Positions 41,785 to 50,409 of a stretch of DNA of 64,000 nt are shown piece by piece. The position numbers and the translations under genes are program-made. How positions within the stretch are numbered: position 1 is the first letter of the stretch; each line of letters begins with the position of its first letter. This DNA is from DATFVJ01 sp963712955 (lineage in GTDB: Bacteria > Actinomycetota > Actinomycetes > Streptosporangiales > Streptosporangiaceae). The DNA is taken from positions 62,001 through 126,000 of the forward strand of contig CAVQKF010000021.1 in NCBI GenBank assembly GCA_963712955.1, given 5' to 3'. The notes beneath the pieces are model-generated. The model was not told the origin of the DNA and did not search any database. It saw only the letters and a program-made list of their open reading frames with translations.

Positions 41785-44700
41785 ATGCCGCCGCCCGAAT
41801 CGCCGCCGCCCGAGATGTCCGAGGGCACACATCCCGACGCCTTCTTCCCGTCGCTTCCCGGCCAGCCCGACCTTCCCGCCATCGAGCGGGAGATAGTCAA
41901 ACGCTGGCGGGACGACAAGATCTTCGAGCGGTCGCTCGCACAGACCGCGGGGGGTCCGTGGTGGACGTTCTACGAGGGGCCGCCCACCACGAACGGCATG
42001 CCGGGCGTCCACCACATCGAGGCACGCGTTTTCAAGGACCTCTTCCTGCGGTTCAAGACCATGCAGGGGTACCACGTGCCACGCAAGGCAGGCTGGGACT
42101 GTCACGGCCTGCCGGTCGAGGTCGCGGTGGAGCAGGAACTCGGGCTGTCAGGCAAAAAAGAAATCGAGGCCTACGGCGTCGCCGAGTTCAACGCCCGCTG
42201 CCGCGAGTCCGTGCTCCGGCACGTGGACGCCTTCGAGGAACTGACCGAGCGGATGGGCTACTGGGTCGACCTGTCCCATGCGTACCGGACGATGGACCCC
42301 GCCTACATCGAGTCGGTGTGGTGGTCTCTCAAGGTCATCTTCGACAAGGGCCTGCTCATCAGAGACTACCGGATCAGCCCGTACTGCCCGCGCTGCGGCA
42401 CGCCGCTGTCGGATCACGAACTCGGGCAGCCGGGCGGCTACGAGACCGTCACCGACCCGTCAGTCACCGTCCGCTTCCCGCTTGTCACCTTGCCCGAGGG
42501 CGCCCACCCCGCTCTGGCGGGCGCCGATCTGCTCGTGTGGACCACGACGCCCTGGACCCTCGTGGCAAACACGGCGGTCGCGGTCCACCCGGACGTGACC
42601 TACGTCGTCGCGCGGCGAACGGGGAGCGACGACTCGGTCGTCGTCGCCGAGCAGCTTCTCGCGAAGGTGCTCGGCGAGGGCTGGCACATCGCAGGCAGGG
42701 TAAGGGGCACCGAACTGGCGGGCGCCACATACGCGCGGCCGTTCGGGATCATAGGCGTTCCCGATGCCCATCGGGTCGTCACCGCCGACTTCGTGACTAC
42801 CGAGGACGGCACCGGCCTGGTGCACCTGGCGCCCGCCTTCGGCGCCGACGACCTGGCCACCAGCCGCGCCCACGGGCTCCCCGTGGTCAACCCTGTCGGG
42901 CCTGACGGCCGGTTCAGCCCGGACATCCCGCTGGTCGGCGGCATGTTCTTCAAGGACGCCGATGAGCGGCTCGTCACCGACCTCACCGACCGCGGCCTGG
43001 CGTTCCACGTCGCGGCGCACGAGCACAGCTACCCGCACTGCTGGCGGTGCCACACTCGGCTCCTCTACTACGCGCTGCCGTCCTGGTACATCAAGACCAC
43101 CGCCGTCAAGGACCAGCTGCTGCAGCAGAACGAGCTGACGAACTGGTACCCGCCCACGATCAAGCACGGCCGGTATGGCGAATGGCTGCGGGGCAACGTG
43201 GACTGGGCACTGTCCCGCAGCAGGTACTGGGGCACGCCGCTGCCACTGTGGGAATGCCCTGACGGGCATGTGACCTGCGTCAGCTCACTGACCGAGCTGT
43301 CGTCTTACGCAGGGCGCGACCTGTCGGGCCTCGACCCGCACCGGCCCTACGTGGACGAGGTGACGATCATGTGCCCCGAGTGCGGGCGCGAGGCCCGCCG
43401 GGTGCCCGAGGTCATCGACGCATGGTACGACTCGGGCTCGATGCCGTTCGCGCAGTGGGGCGCTCCGCACCGCAGCGTCGAAGAGTTCGAGAAGGCGTAC
43501 CCGGCCCAGTTCATCTGCGAGGCGATCGACCAGACACGCGGCTGGTTCTACTCGCTGATGACCATCGGCACCATCGTGTTCGGCCGGTCATCCTACGAGA
43601 ACGTCCTGTGCCTGGGGCTCATCGTCGCCGAGGATGGGCGAAAGATGAGCAAGCACCTCGGCAACGTGCTCGAGCCGATCCCGCTGATGGAACAGCACGG
43701 CGCCGACGCGCTGCGGTGGTTCATGGCGGCGAGTGGCTCACCCTGGGTACCGCGCAGGGTCGGCCACGGCCCGCTCGAGGAGATCGTCCGCAAAATCCTG
43801 CTCACGTACTGGAACACCGTGTCGTTCCTTGTGCTTTACTCGAACGCCGGCGCGACGGTGGGCGACGCCTGGGGCCCGGGCAGGCTCGGCGAGGCGCCGC
43901 CTCCCGCGCAGCGGCCGCTGCTCGACCGGTGGGCGCTGAGCGAGCTGCACACTGCCGTGGCCGACGTCACCGCCGCGCTCGGTGAGTTCGACACCGCACG
44001 CGCCGGGCGCAGAATCGCCGAATTCATCGACGACCTGTCGAACTGGTATGTGCGGCGGTCGCGGCGGCGGTTCTGGGAGGGCCCGCAGGCGCCGGAAGGC
44101 GCAGCGGCCTTCGCCACGCTCCACGAGTGCCTGCAGACGCTCACCTGCCTGATGGCACCTACGACACCGTTCGTCACCGACTACGTCTGGGGCGTGCTGC
44201 GCGCGCCTGGCCAGCCCGAGTCCGTCCACCTGACGACGTGGCCTGCCCCGGACGAGGCGCTCATCGACGGGCGGCTCGCCGCACAGATGGCGTTGACCAG
44301 GCGGCTGGTGGAGCTCGGCCGCGCGGCCAGGGCGGCGTCCTCGGTGCGGACCCGCCAGCCGCTGGCGCGCGCAGTCGTGGGGGTGCAGAGCGCGGCCGGC
44401 TTCGCGGACCTGCCTGAGCAGCTGCGGGCCCAGATCACCGACGAGCTCAACGTCCGCACTCTCGACGTCCTCGGCGACGTCGACGGCGAACTGGTCGAAT
44501 ACACCGTGCGGCCGAACTTCCGCGCACTTGGGAGACGTTTTGGGTCCCGAACGCCTGCGGTGGCGGCCGCGATCGGTGCCGCTGACGCCGCCGCGGTGGC
44601 AGCCGCGCTGCGCTCGGCCGGCGAGGCCACCGCCCTGGTGGATGGCGCGACAGTGACGCTCCAGCCGGACGAGCTCGTCGTCACAGAGACGCCGAAATCC

Positions 44701-45030
44701 GGTTGGGCGGTCGTCACGGACGCAGGGGACACGGTCGCGCTCGACCTGGAGATCACTCCGGCGCTGCGGCGGCTCGGGCTCGCCCGTGAGGTCATCAGGC
44801 TGATCCAGGACGCACGCAAGAACGACGGTCTGGACGTGACCGACCGGATCGAGCTCTGGTGGTCGGCCACGGATCCCGAGCTGACCGCCGCGCTCGCGGA
44901 ACACGGTGACATAATCGCGCGGGAGGTCCTCGCCCTCGCGGTGGCGACAGGGCATGGGGACGGCGGCGCGGGTCTGTACGAGCACCGGGATACTGGGCTC
45001 GGCTTCGCCTTCTGGCTCCGCCGCCATTAG
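41785..45030 (+). CDS. ileS: Isoleucyl-tRNA synthetase
   Basis: Charges tRNA-Ile and edits misactivated valine. 1081 residues. The class I signature is FYEGPPTTNGMPGVHHIEARVF (HIGH-like GVHH) near residue 65, the editing domain follows at about 230-440 (TTPWTLVANTAVAV, TEDGTGLVHLAPAFG), and the KMSKS motif is DGRKMSKHLGN. The sequence belongs to the longer, eukaryote-like IleRS type common in actinobacteria. The ATG at 41785 has AGGAGG ten bases upstream; longer open frame runs into the T-box leader and is rejected, and a second Met ten codons later is a possible start. Confidence 0.97.
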   Translation: MPPPESPPPEMSEGTHPDAFFPSLPGQPDLPAIEREIVKRWRDDKIFERSLAQTAGGPWWTFYEGPPTTNGMPGVHHIEARVFKDLFLRFKTMQGYHVPRKAGWDCHGLPVEVAVEQELGLSGKKEIEAYGVAEFNARCRESVLRHVDAFEELTERMGYWVDLSHAYRTMDPAYIESVWWSLKVIFDKGLLIRDYRISPYCPRCGTPLSDHELGQPGGYETVTDPSVTVRFPLVTLPEGAHPALAGADLLVWTTTPWTLVANTAVAVHPDVTYVVARRTGSDDSVVVAEQLLAKVLGEGWHIAGRVRGTELAGATYARPFGIIGVPDAHRVVTADFVTTEDGTGLVHLAPAFGADDLATSRAHGLPVVNPVGPDGRFSPDIPLVGGMFFKDADERLVTDLTDRGLAFHVAAHEHSYPHCWRCHTRLLYYALPSWYIKTTAVKDQLLQQNELTNWYPPTIKHGRYGEWLRGNVDWALSRSRYWGTPLPLWECPDGHVTCVSSLTELSSYAGRDLSGLDPHRPYVDEVTIMCPECGREARRVPEVIDAWYDSGSMPFAQWGAPHRSVEEFEKAYPAQFICEAIDQTRGWFYSLMTIGTIVFGRSSYENVLCLGLIVAEDGRKMSKHLGNVLEPIPLMEQHGADALRWFMAASGSPWVPRRVGHGPLEEIVRKILLTYWNTVSFLVLYSNAGATVGDAWGPGRLGEAPPPAQRPLLDRWALSELHTAVADVTAALGEFDTARAGRRIAEFIDDLSNWYVRRSRRRFWEGPQAPEGAAAFATLHECLQTLTCLMAPTTPFVTDYVWGVLRAPGQPESVHLTTWPAPDEALIDGRLAAQMALTRRLVELGRAARAASSVRTRQPLARAVVGVQSAAGFADLPEQLRAQITDELNVRTLDVLGDVDGELVEYTVRPNFRALGRRFGSRTPAVAAAIGAADAAAVAAALRSAGEATALVDGATVTLQPDELVVTETPKSGWAVVTDAGDTVALDLEITPALRRLGLAREVIRLIQDARKNDGLDVTDRIELWWSATDPELTAALAEHGDIIAREVLALAVATGHGDGGAGLYEHRDTGLGFAFWLRRH

Positions 45031-45060
45031 GCAGGCGCGTGCGTGCCCGCGCGTGGCTCG

Positions 45061-45193
45061 CCCGGCGCCTGCGGGCCAGCAGCACAACTTCCCCCCCGAA
45101 AACGTCACGGAAAACGGACATTCCGCCTGCCGGGACGACGTTTTCGGGGGGGAAGTCGCAGGAACCAGCCTGCACGCCCCAGTTCACGGCCGG
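45061..45193. repeat. Inverted-repeat element, copy 2
   Basis: This is a near copy of 14970-15104. The perfect 19-bp stem CTTCCCCCCCGAAAACGTC (45088-45106) pairs with 45137-45155 across a 30-base spacer. Flanks such as CCCGGCGCCT...GGCCAGCA and GCAGGAACC...AGTTCACGG are shared as well. It begins 31 bases after the ileS stop and could end its transcript. Confidence 0.9.
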
Positions 45194-45565
45194 CGCGTAG
45201 GTGGATGCGGATGGCGTCGTTGATCTCAGGCTGGCTGGCAGGGGACGCGATCTCGCAAGGGGCGGTTAAGCGACAGTCTCATTCGCCGCGTCGTGTCTGT
45301 TCTCTTACTGTCTGTTCTCTTACTGTCTGTTCTTTTACTGTCTGTTTGGACAATCGACAGATGCGCGGCTGCTCAACCATGATCGTGGTGGATCTCGAAC
45401 TTGAGTTCATATATGCGACATGAAACCCAGCGCAATCATGAAATCGGGCCCCGGTCGAGACCGATCACCGCCTGGCTTCGCCGGAGAATCGCGACAAACC
45501 GGGCGGTCGGTGTAAAGAAAGACGCGCAGCCAGTGGTGTTTCCCAAACACTCATTCACCGGCGGC
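45194..45565. other. Gene-free stretch with a pyrimidine-rich tandem repeat
   Basis: TCTGTTCTCTTACTG is repeated at 45296-45310, 45311-45325 and 45326-45340 (one mismatch in the last), followed by a partial unit. The stretch is less GC-rich than the rest of the window. No gene is supported. Confidence 0.6.
45296..45346. repeat. 15-bp tandem repeat, about 3.4 copies
   Basis: Head-to-tail TCTGTTCTCTTACTG units in a non-coding region, unusual for the window in being T-rich on the plus strand. Confidence 0.9.
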
Positions 45566-46588
45566 TCAGTCGGTGTGGCAAGCCCTGCATGGGGTGCAGC
45601 CGAGGCGTCGGGCCTCAGCGAGCGTCATGGTGTCCACGTCCTCGTCATCGACAACGCGGATGAGCACGCAGTCGCGCAGGTGATGGCGGGAGACGCCGCG
45701 CACCACCCAGACCGTCGCTGTGGGTCCCCCCGCGCTTGCCTTGGCACCCTCACGTGGCTGGGCGCTGACATCAGCCGAGGGCCCGTCCTCCTCGTCGGGC
45801 GCCGTGTCCGCGTGGAGGTCCTCCCCCGGGTCCGCCGAGGCGCCAGCCAGATCGTCGCCTGCGCCCAGAGCGACGGTGGGTTCGGACGGCCGTGGCACAT
45901 TCAGGGTCTTCGCCCATGCCGCAGGGTCGCTGGGCTTCTTGTGGGCCGGGGATAGCGTCCGCACCGATGGAGCTGGTTCTGGGATGGCCGCAGTGGACGT
46001 TGCAGCCGCGTCCTGCCCGGCGGCCCACGGGTCAGGCGCGGAACCCGGCAGGCACGTGGTGCACGCGCTGAAGCCTTCCTCTAGCGCCTCGTCGACCGTG
46101 AGTTCCTCGGTGCGCCGCCGGGTCAGGTGGATGCAGCCCGGCACGTGAAAACGGCGCCGTCCTGGCACCACAAGGACGATGTCGCTGTCTGGCGGCGCCG
46201 ATGCGGCCGCCGACTGGGATGTCTCGAACGCGCTATGCGCCGCCCCGGCCAGCACTCTCCCTGAGGTCCTCTCCGCAGCGGCGACGTCGTCCCCGGCCGT
46301 CTGCTCGCCCGCCAGGGCCGCCTGCTGGCTTCCCGTTCGCGCACCCGCTGGGCGCGCACCCGTGGCCGTCTTGCCCTGCGCGGCCGCCGCACCGCCAGCC
46401 GCGCCGGTGTCCGCCGGCGTTTCCCGAACGAACAAGTCGCGGCGTCTGAAGACGCCCACCGTGAGCAGGATTGCGGCGGCGACGCTCACGCCGATAGAGA
46501 TGTACACGAACAACAGGTTGCTTGTGATCATCCCCACGACGAGCAGCAGGATCGCGATCACGACCCCTGCGGCGCTAATGACGATCAC
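45566..46588 (-). CDS. Membrane protein with two Cys-x2-Cys motifs, unknown function
   Basis: 340 residues. The N-terminus has two membrane helices (VIVISAAGVVIAILLLVVGM and LLFVYISIGVSVAAAILLTVGVF), then a long Ala/Thr-rich linker. Two similar Cys modules follow: FHVPGCIHL...GFSACTTC near 140-175 and HHLRDCVLI...GCTPCRAC at the very end. Each has a single His/Cys pair, an acidic helix, then CxxC, which recalls small zinc or Ada-type metal-binding modules. The pattern suggests two metal sites on the cytoplasmic side. No family name can be given. The GTG at 46588 has GAGGAGG about six bases upstream and starts exactly at the first helix; the frame is open further upstream but lacks a signal. 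Confidence 0.7.
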   Translation of the reverse strand: MIVISAAGVVIAILLLVVGMITSNLLFVYISIGVSVAAAILLTVGVFRRRDLFVRETPADTGAAGGAAAAQGKTATGARPAGARTGSQQAALAGEQTAGDDVAAAERTSGRVLAGAAHSAFETSQSAAASAPPDSDIVLVVPGRRRFHVPGCIHLTRRRTEELTVDEALEEGFSACTTCLPGSAPDPWAAGQDAAATSTAAIPEPAPSVRTLSPAHKKPSDPAAWAKTLNVPRPSEPTVALGAGDDLAGASADPGEDLHADTAPDEEDGPSADVSAQPREGAKASAGGPTATVWVVRGVSRHHLRDCVLIRVVDDEDVDTMTLAEARRLGCTPCRACHTD

Positions 46589-46809
46589 AAGTAACCTCCT
46601 CGCGGCGATGTCAGAACGTCGCGACCTGATGACCAGGTGCTGCGGACCGAGCGACTGAACCCGGGGACGAGGCACACAGACGCCATCCCACGGACCGGGC
46701 CCAGCCGCCGCGACTCACCATCGACGGGAAGCGGCAACATGCATTCCCGATTACGCGCGGCACGCACCTGCGCCAGGCACGACGCTGGACGGCGCGCGTT
46801 ACGTGCCGC

Positions 46810-47658
46810 CTAGCGGCGCTCGTGCTGTGACGATCCATCTGCTGGCCGGTATCCACCGCCATGCGGTGCGGTCTCGGCAGGAGCCGGGAACGGGCCTGTC
46901 GTGCTACCGGACTGCTGGCCATTTCGCATGTCCGCGTGCTGAAGCGAGGCTCCGACCGGCTGCGGCTGACCCGAGCCGATGACAGGGAAGGCGCCGCTGT
47001 CCGTCGCACCGGCCTCGAGGTCGCGCAGCTGCCCCTCCAGGTATGCCTTGAGCCTGCTGCGGTACTCGCGCTCGAACGCCCGCAGGTCGTCAACCCTGCG
47101 CTCGAGCTCTTCCCGCTGCTGCACCAGGGAACCCATGGCCTGACGGTGGCGCTCCTGCGCGTCGCGCTCAAGGCTTTCCGCGCGCGCCCTCGCGTCGCTG
47201 GTGATCTGCTCGGCCTGGCGGCGCGCCTTGCCGAGGATCTCGTCCGCCTCGCGGCGCGCACGGCCGAGCGTCTCGTCGGCCTCCCTGCGCGCGTCTGCGA
47301 TGGCCTGGTCCGCCGTCTGCTGCGCGAGCGCGAGAACACGGGCCGCCGTATCCATGTTGTCCTCGGCATGCGGCATACCCATCATCGCGGGCTCCGGCTG
47401 CTTCGGCTCCATCGGTGGCGGCTCGGGGGCCATGAGGTCTGGCTTGGGCTCAATGACAGGCGATGTGTGGAGGGCGGGCACCTTGCCCCGCATGCACTCA
47501 GCCAGCTTGGCCCGGAGCTCCTCGTTCTCCTGGATGAGCCGGTCAAGCTCTGCCTCGACCTCGTCGAGGAAGGTGTCAACCTCTTCCTCGTCGTAACCCG
47601 GCCGAAGCCTGGTCGTGCTGAACTGCTTGTTCCGCACATCCGCGGGCGTCAGCGGCAT
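46810..47658 (-). CDS. divIVA: Polar growth and division protein DivIVA (Wag31)
   Basis: DivIVA marks cell poles and directs tip growth in actinobacteria. 282 residues. The N-terminal membrane-binding domain reads MPLTPADVRNKQFSTTRLRPGYDEEEVDTFLDEVE, followed by the first coiled coil to about residue 53. A Pro/Met-rich linker (55-100) separates it from a second long coiled coil (about 100-215: RREADETLGRARREADEIL and on). The tail is Gly/Gln/Ser-rich. AGGAG precedes the ATG. In the window it sits at the head of the division cluster, in the same place as in Streptomyces. Confidence 0.97.
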   Translation of the reverse strand: MPLTPADVRNKQFSTTRLRPGYDEEEVDTFLDEVEAELDRLIQENEELRAKLAECMRGKVPALHTSPVIEPKPDLMAPEPPPMEPKQPEPAMMGMPHAEDNMDTAARVLALAQQTADQAIADARREADETLGRARREADEILGKARRQAEQITSDARARAESLERDAQERHRQAMGSLVQQREELERRVDDLRAFEREYRSRLKAYLEGQLRDLEAGATDSGAFPVIGSGQPQPVGASLQHADMRNGQQSGSTTGPFPAPAETAPHGGGYRPADGSSQHERR

Positions 47659-47704
47659 GTCGTCTCCTTGGCGCGCTTGGAAGTGTTCCTAGGACCGTAC
47701 CTGA

Positions 47705-47989
47705 TCAAAGCAACCCGACGAGTTTGATCATGGCCAAAACCACAATGAAAAGCACCGTGAAGCTCAGGTCCAAGGCAACGTTACCGAGTCGGACCGATGG
47801 GAGGTACCTGCGCAGCAATCTAAGCGGTGGATCTGTTGTTGTGTAAATCGCCTCAGCGAGCACCAGGACGATCCCCTTCGGCGACCACGAGCGCGAGAAC
47901 GCCTGGATCCAGCTCAGCACCAAACGCCCGATGAGCAGCAGCAAGTAGAGCGAGAGAGCGTAGACGAGAATGATCTTCACGAGTCCCAC
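47705..47989 (-). CDS. YggT-family membrane protein
   Basis: 94 residues with two membrane segments (ILVYALSLYLLLLIGRLVLSWI and LDLSFTVLFIVVLAMIKLVGLL) and the family loop TDPPLRLLRRYLP. YggT proteins are found beside sepF and divIVA across Gram-positive bacteria; a role near the division machinery is inferred from this location. GTG start; the ribosome site is weak. Confidence 0.9.
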   Translation of the reverse strand: MGLVKIILVYALSLYLLLLIGRLVLSWIQAFSRSWSPKGIVLVLAEAIYTTTDPPLRLLRRYLPSVRLGNVALDLSFTVLFIVVLAMIKLVGLL

Positions 47990-48089
47990 AACGCTACCCT
48001 GCCCTCACGCCTAACACGGACCCAACCTGAATGGATACGGTTTCGTACCCTTACGTGTTCGAAAAATGACTCTGCGTCAATTAGCCCCG

Positions 48090-48611
48090 TCAGCTCTGAT
48101 TGAAGAACCCCCGCTCCGCGATCCGAGCCTTGTCCTCAGCTGTGACTTCCACGTTCGCAGGCGAGAGAAGGAACACCTTATTGGTGACCCGCTCGATACT
48201 CCCGTGCAGACCGAAGATCAACCCCGCGGCGAAGTCCACCAGCCGCTTGGCGTCGCTGTCGACCATTTCGGTGAGGTTCATGATCACGGGAGTTCCCTCC
48301 CGGAAGTGCTCGCCGATCGTCCGGGCCTCGTTGTACGTGCGGGGATGCAGCGTCGTGATCCGCGCGAGGTCGGTGGTGTGCTTGACGGAGTCAGGACGCC
48401 AGTCGGCCCCCACGTCGCCGCTGTCCCCTGGCTCATCGGCCCGGTCCGCGCGGATCTCCTGCCTGTCGGCGGCATCAGCCCGGTCAGGCTCTTCGTCATA
48501 CTCGTCGTACTCCTCGTAGGAGTCGAACTTGTCCTGATATCGGTCATCGTAGCGGTGGTCGTCCTCCACGAGGCCGAGGTAGACCGCCATCTTGCGCATC
48601 GCGCCGGCCAT
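48090..48611 (-). CDS. sepF: Cell division protein SepF
   Basis: SepF anchors FtsZ to the membrane and bundles its filaments. 173 residues. The N-terminal amphipathic helix (MRKMAVYLGLVEDD) is followed by an acidic linker rich in Asp, Glu and Tyr, then the globular domain with ITTLHPRTYNEARTIGEHFREG, VIMNLTEMVDSDAKRLVDFAAGL and NKVFLLSP. Located between yggT and the yggS-pgeF-ftsZ group. Confidence 0.96.
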   Translation of the reverse strand: MAGAMRKMAVYLGLVEDDHRYDDRYQDKFDSYEEYDEYDEEPDRADAADRQEIRADRADEPGDSGDVGADWRPDSVKHTTDLARITTLHPRTYNEARTIGEHFREGTPVIMNLTEMVDSDAKRLVDFAAGLIFGLHGSIERVTNKVFLLSPANVEVTAEDKARIAERGFFNQS

Positions 48612-48932
48612 CCGTCAGTCCTCCGTCATGCCAAAGGTGCACTTGCGGTGATCGGCTGCTCGTCAGCGCAGCGGCCCTGTCGTCGTAACCCTGCGCCCGC
48701 AGCCGGAGCGGACGCTTCGAGCTGCACCGTCTGATCCGGGCTGTCCGAGCCTGCCGCCTGGTCGCCGTCGTCTGAACCCTGCCGTCTGTACCCTGCCGTC
48801 TGTACCCTGCCGTCTGTACCCTGCCGTCTGAACCCTGCCGTCTGAACCCTGCCGTCTGAACCTGCCGGCTGTGTAACCGCCGGCTCACACCGTGCCGTGC
48901 CGGGGGTCGCGTGACCCCTCACGTGCGGGACA
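48612..48932. other. Gap between yggS and sepF with a 14-bp repeat array
   Basis: No gene is supported. The centre is a six-copy tandem repeat (next entry). Minus-strand frames here only translate the repeat. Confidence 0.6.
48779..48862. repeat. 14-bp tandem repeat, 6 copies
   Basis: Six units of CTGCCGTCTG(T/A)ACC, each exactly 14 bases, run from 48779 to 48862 with decayed units on both sides. The unit length rules out a stable coding frame. Confidence 0.95.
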
Positions 48933-49658
48933 TTACCTGACGAAGACGCGCCTGGCGCCGAGCAACGCCGTACCAACCCGCACGTGTGTCGCGCCGGCTT
49001 CGATGGCTTCCTCGAGATCACCGCTCATGCCGGCCGAGATCATGGTTGCGCCCGGATGCTTGGCCCTGACAGCCGCCGCCACTTCCGCGAGGCTGGCGAA
49101 TGCGTCCCGCGGCGGTGTACCGAGCGGCGCGACCGCCATCACGCCGCCAAGCCGGAGCCCATCCTGGTCGGCCACCTGTCCAGCGAGGGGCACCGCATCG
49201 CCGCTGGGGATGCCGCCGCGCGGTACCCCGGACACACCGACGCCGCCATCGAGGCTGACCTGGACCAGGCAGGTGATGAGCCGTCCCGCCCGCACGGCCT
49301 CACGAGCTAGCACGTGGACAAGATGCGGGCGGTCGACGGAGTGGACCACGTCGGCGTACCCGACGACGCTACGGCATTTCCTCGTTTGAAGCTGGCCAAC
49401 GAAATGCCAGGTCAGCGGGAGATCAGCGCACTGCGCCGCCTTGGGCGCGGCCTCGGTGTCGCGGTTCTCGCCGATGTCGGTCATGCCGAGTTCTGCGAGC
49501 AGCCTGATGTCGGACGCGGGCCGGGTCTTGGTGACAGCGATCACAGTGATCTCGGGGACACCACGGCCTGCGCTCTCGCACGCGGCGGCGATCCGCGCCC
49601 GGAGAGCGATGATGTTCTCCGCAAGCTCCGTGCGCCGACCGGTTGCGGGTGCTGTCAT
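48933..49658 (-). CDS. PLP homeostasis protein YggS/YlmE
   Basis: 241 residues. PLP-binding TIM-barrel fold, thought to buffer pyridoxal phosphate. The PLP lysine is in VIAVTKTRPA. Further motifs are WHFVGQLQTRK, VHSVDRPHLV, LVQVSLDGG and the phosphate site SAGMSGDLEEAIEAG with VRVGTALLG. The usual GENRVQE motif is altered to GENRDTE. ATG 49658 lies seven bases after the pgeF stop, so the two are co-transcribed. Confidence 0.94.
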   Translation of the reverse strand: MTAPATGRRTELAENIIALRARIAAACESAGRGVPEITVIAVTKTRPASDIRLLAELGMTDIGENRDTEAAPKAAQCADLPLTWHFVGQLQTRKCRSVVGYADVVHSVDRPHLVHVLAREAVRAGRLITCLVQVSLDGGVGVSGVPRGGIPSGDAVPLAGQVADQDGLRLGGVMAVAPLGTPPRDAFASLAEVAAAVRAKHPGATMISAGMSGDLEEAIEAGATHVRVGTALLGARRVFVR

Positions 49659-49665
49659 CCGCACA

Positions 49666-50406
49666 TCATCGCTCGCGCCAGATGAGCGCGGCGAACCGGC
49701 CTGCCGCGCCGTCGCGCCGATGCGAGCAAAGGTTGCTGGTCTCGGCGGTGCAGCGCAGGTCATGGCGGACCCGGCGAACGCCAAGCTCCGCGAGTTGTGC
49801 CGCGATTCCTGCCCTGATGTCAATGCCGGGAGCACCGGACCGTGTCACGCATCGAGCCAGTGGGACAGCTTCCGCGACGCGCGCCTGCAGCCGTGCAGGC
49901 ACCTCGTAACAGCCTCCGCAGATTGCCGGGCCGACCAGGCCGTGCATCCGCGCTGGCCGGGCACCCGCGGCGGTCATCGCGCGGACGAGCGCGGGAACCA
50001 CGCCGGCTTCGGTCCCCGCACGGCCCGAGTGTGCCGCGCCGACAATCCCGGTGTCGGGTTCGACTAGCAGCACCGGCGCGCAGTCGGCGGCGAGAACGGC
50101 GAGCGCGACGCCTGGCATGTCGGTAAACACCGCGTCTGCCTCCACGGCGGCCTCGCCAGGGCGTACATAGGTTACGCGGGTACCGTGGACCTGCCGCATC
50201 CACACCATCTGGCCGACCTCGATACCGCACGCTCGCGCGACAAGCTGGCGGTTCCGCGTCACGGCGGCGGGATCGTCACCGATCGAAAGCCCGAGGTTCA
50301 GCGGATCGTGGGGCGGCTGGCTGACTCCGCCCCACCGGGCGGTGATGGCTGTGCGCACCCCGGGGGCGAGCCCGGCGCACAGTGCGACGCTCGCGACAGC
50401 ACCCAT
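49666..50406 (-). CDS. pgeF: PgeF/LACC1-family protein (YlmD type)
   Basis: 246 residues. Family members are purine-nucleoside enzymes; in bacteria PgeF corrects wrong amino acids in peptidoglycan precursors. The zinc ligands are visible in MRQVHGTRV, AADCAPVLL and AAHSGRAGTE, and the family end SHRRDGAAGRFAALIW. It starts directly after ftsZ and overlaps nothing. The position between ftsZ and yggS is the standard one in actinobacteria. Confidence 0.94.
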   Translation of the reverse strand: MGAVASVALCAGLAPGVRTAITARWGGVSQPPHDPLNLGLSIGDDPAAVTRNRQLVARACGIEVGQMVWMRQVHGTRVTYVRPGEAAVEADAVFTDMPGVALAVLAADCAPVLLVEPDTGIVGAAHSGRAGTEAGVVPALVRAMTAAGARPARMHGLVGPAICGGCYEVPARLQARVAEAVPLARCVTRSGAPGIDIRAGIAAQLAELGVRRVRHDLRCTAETSNLCSHRRDGAAGRFAALIWRER

Positions 50407-50409
50407 CGA

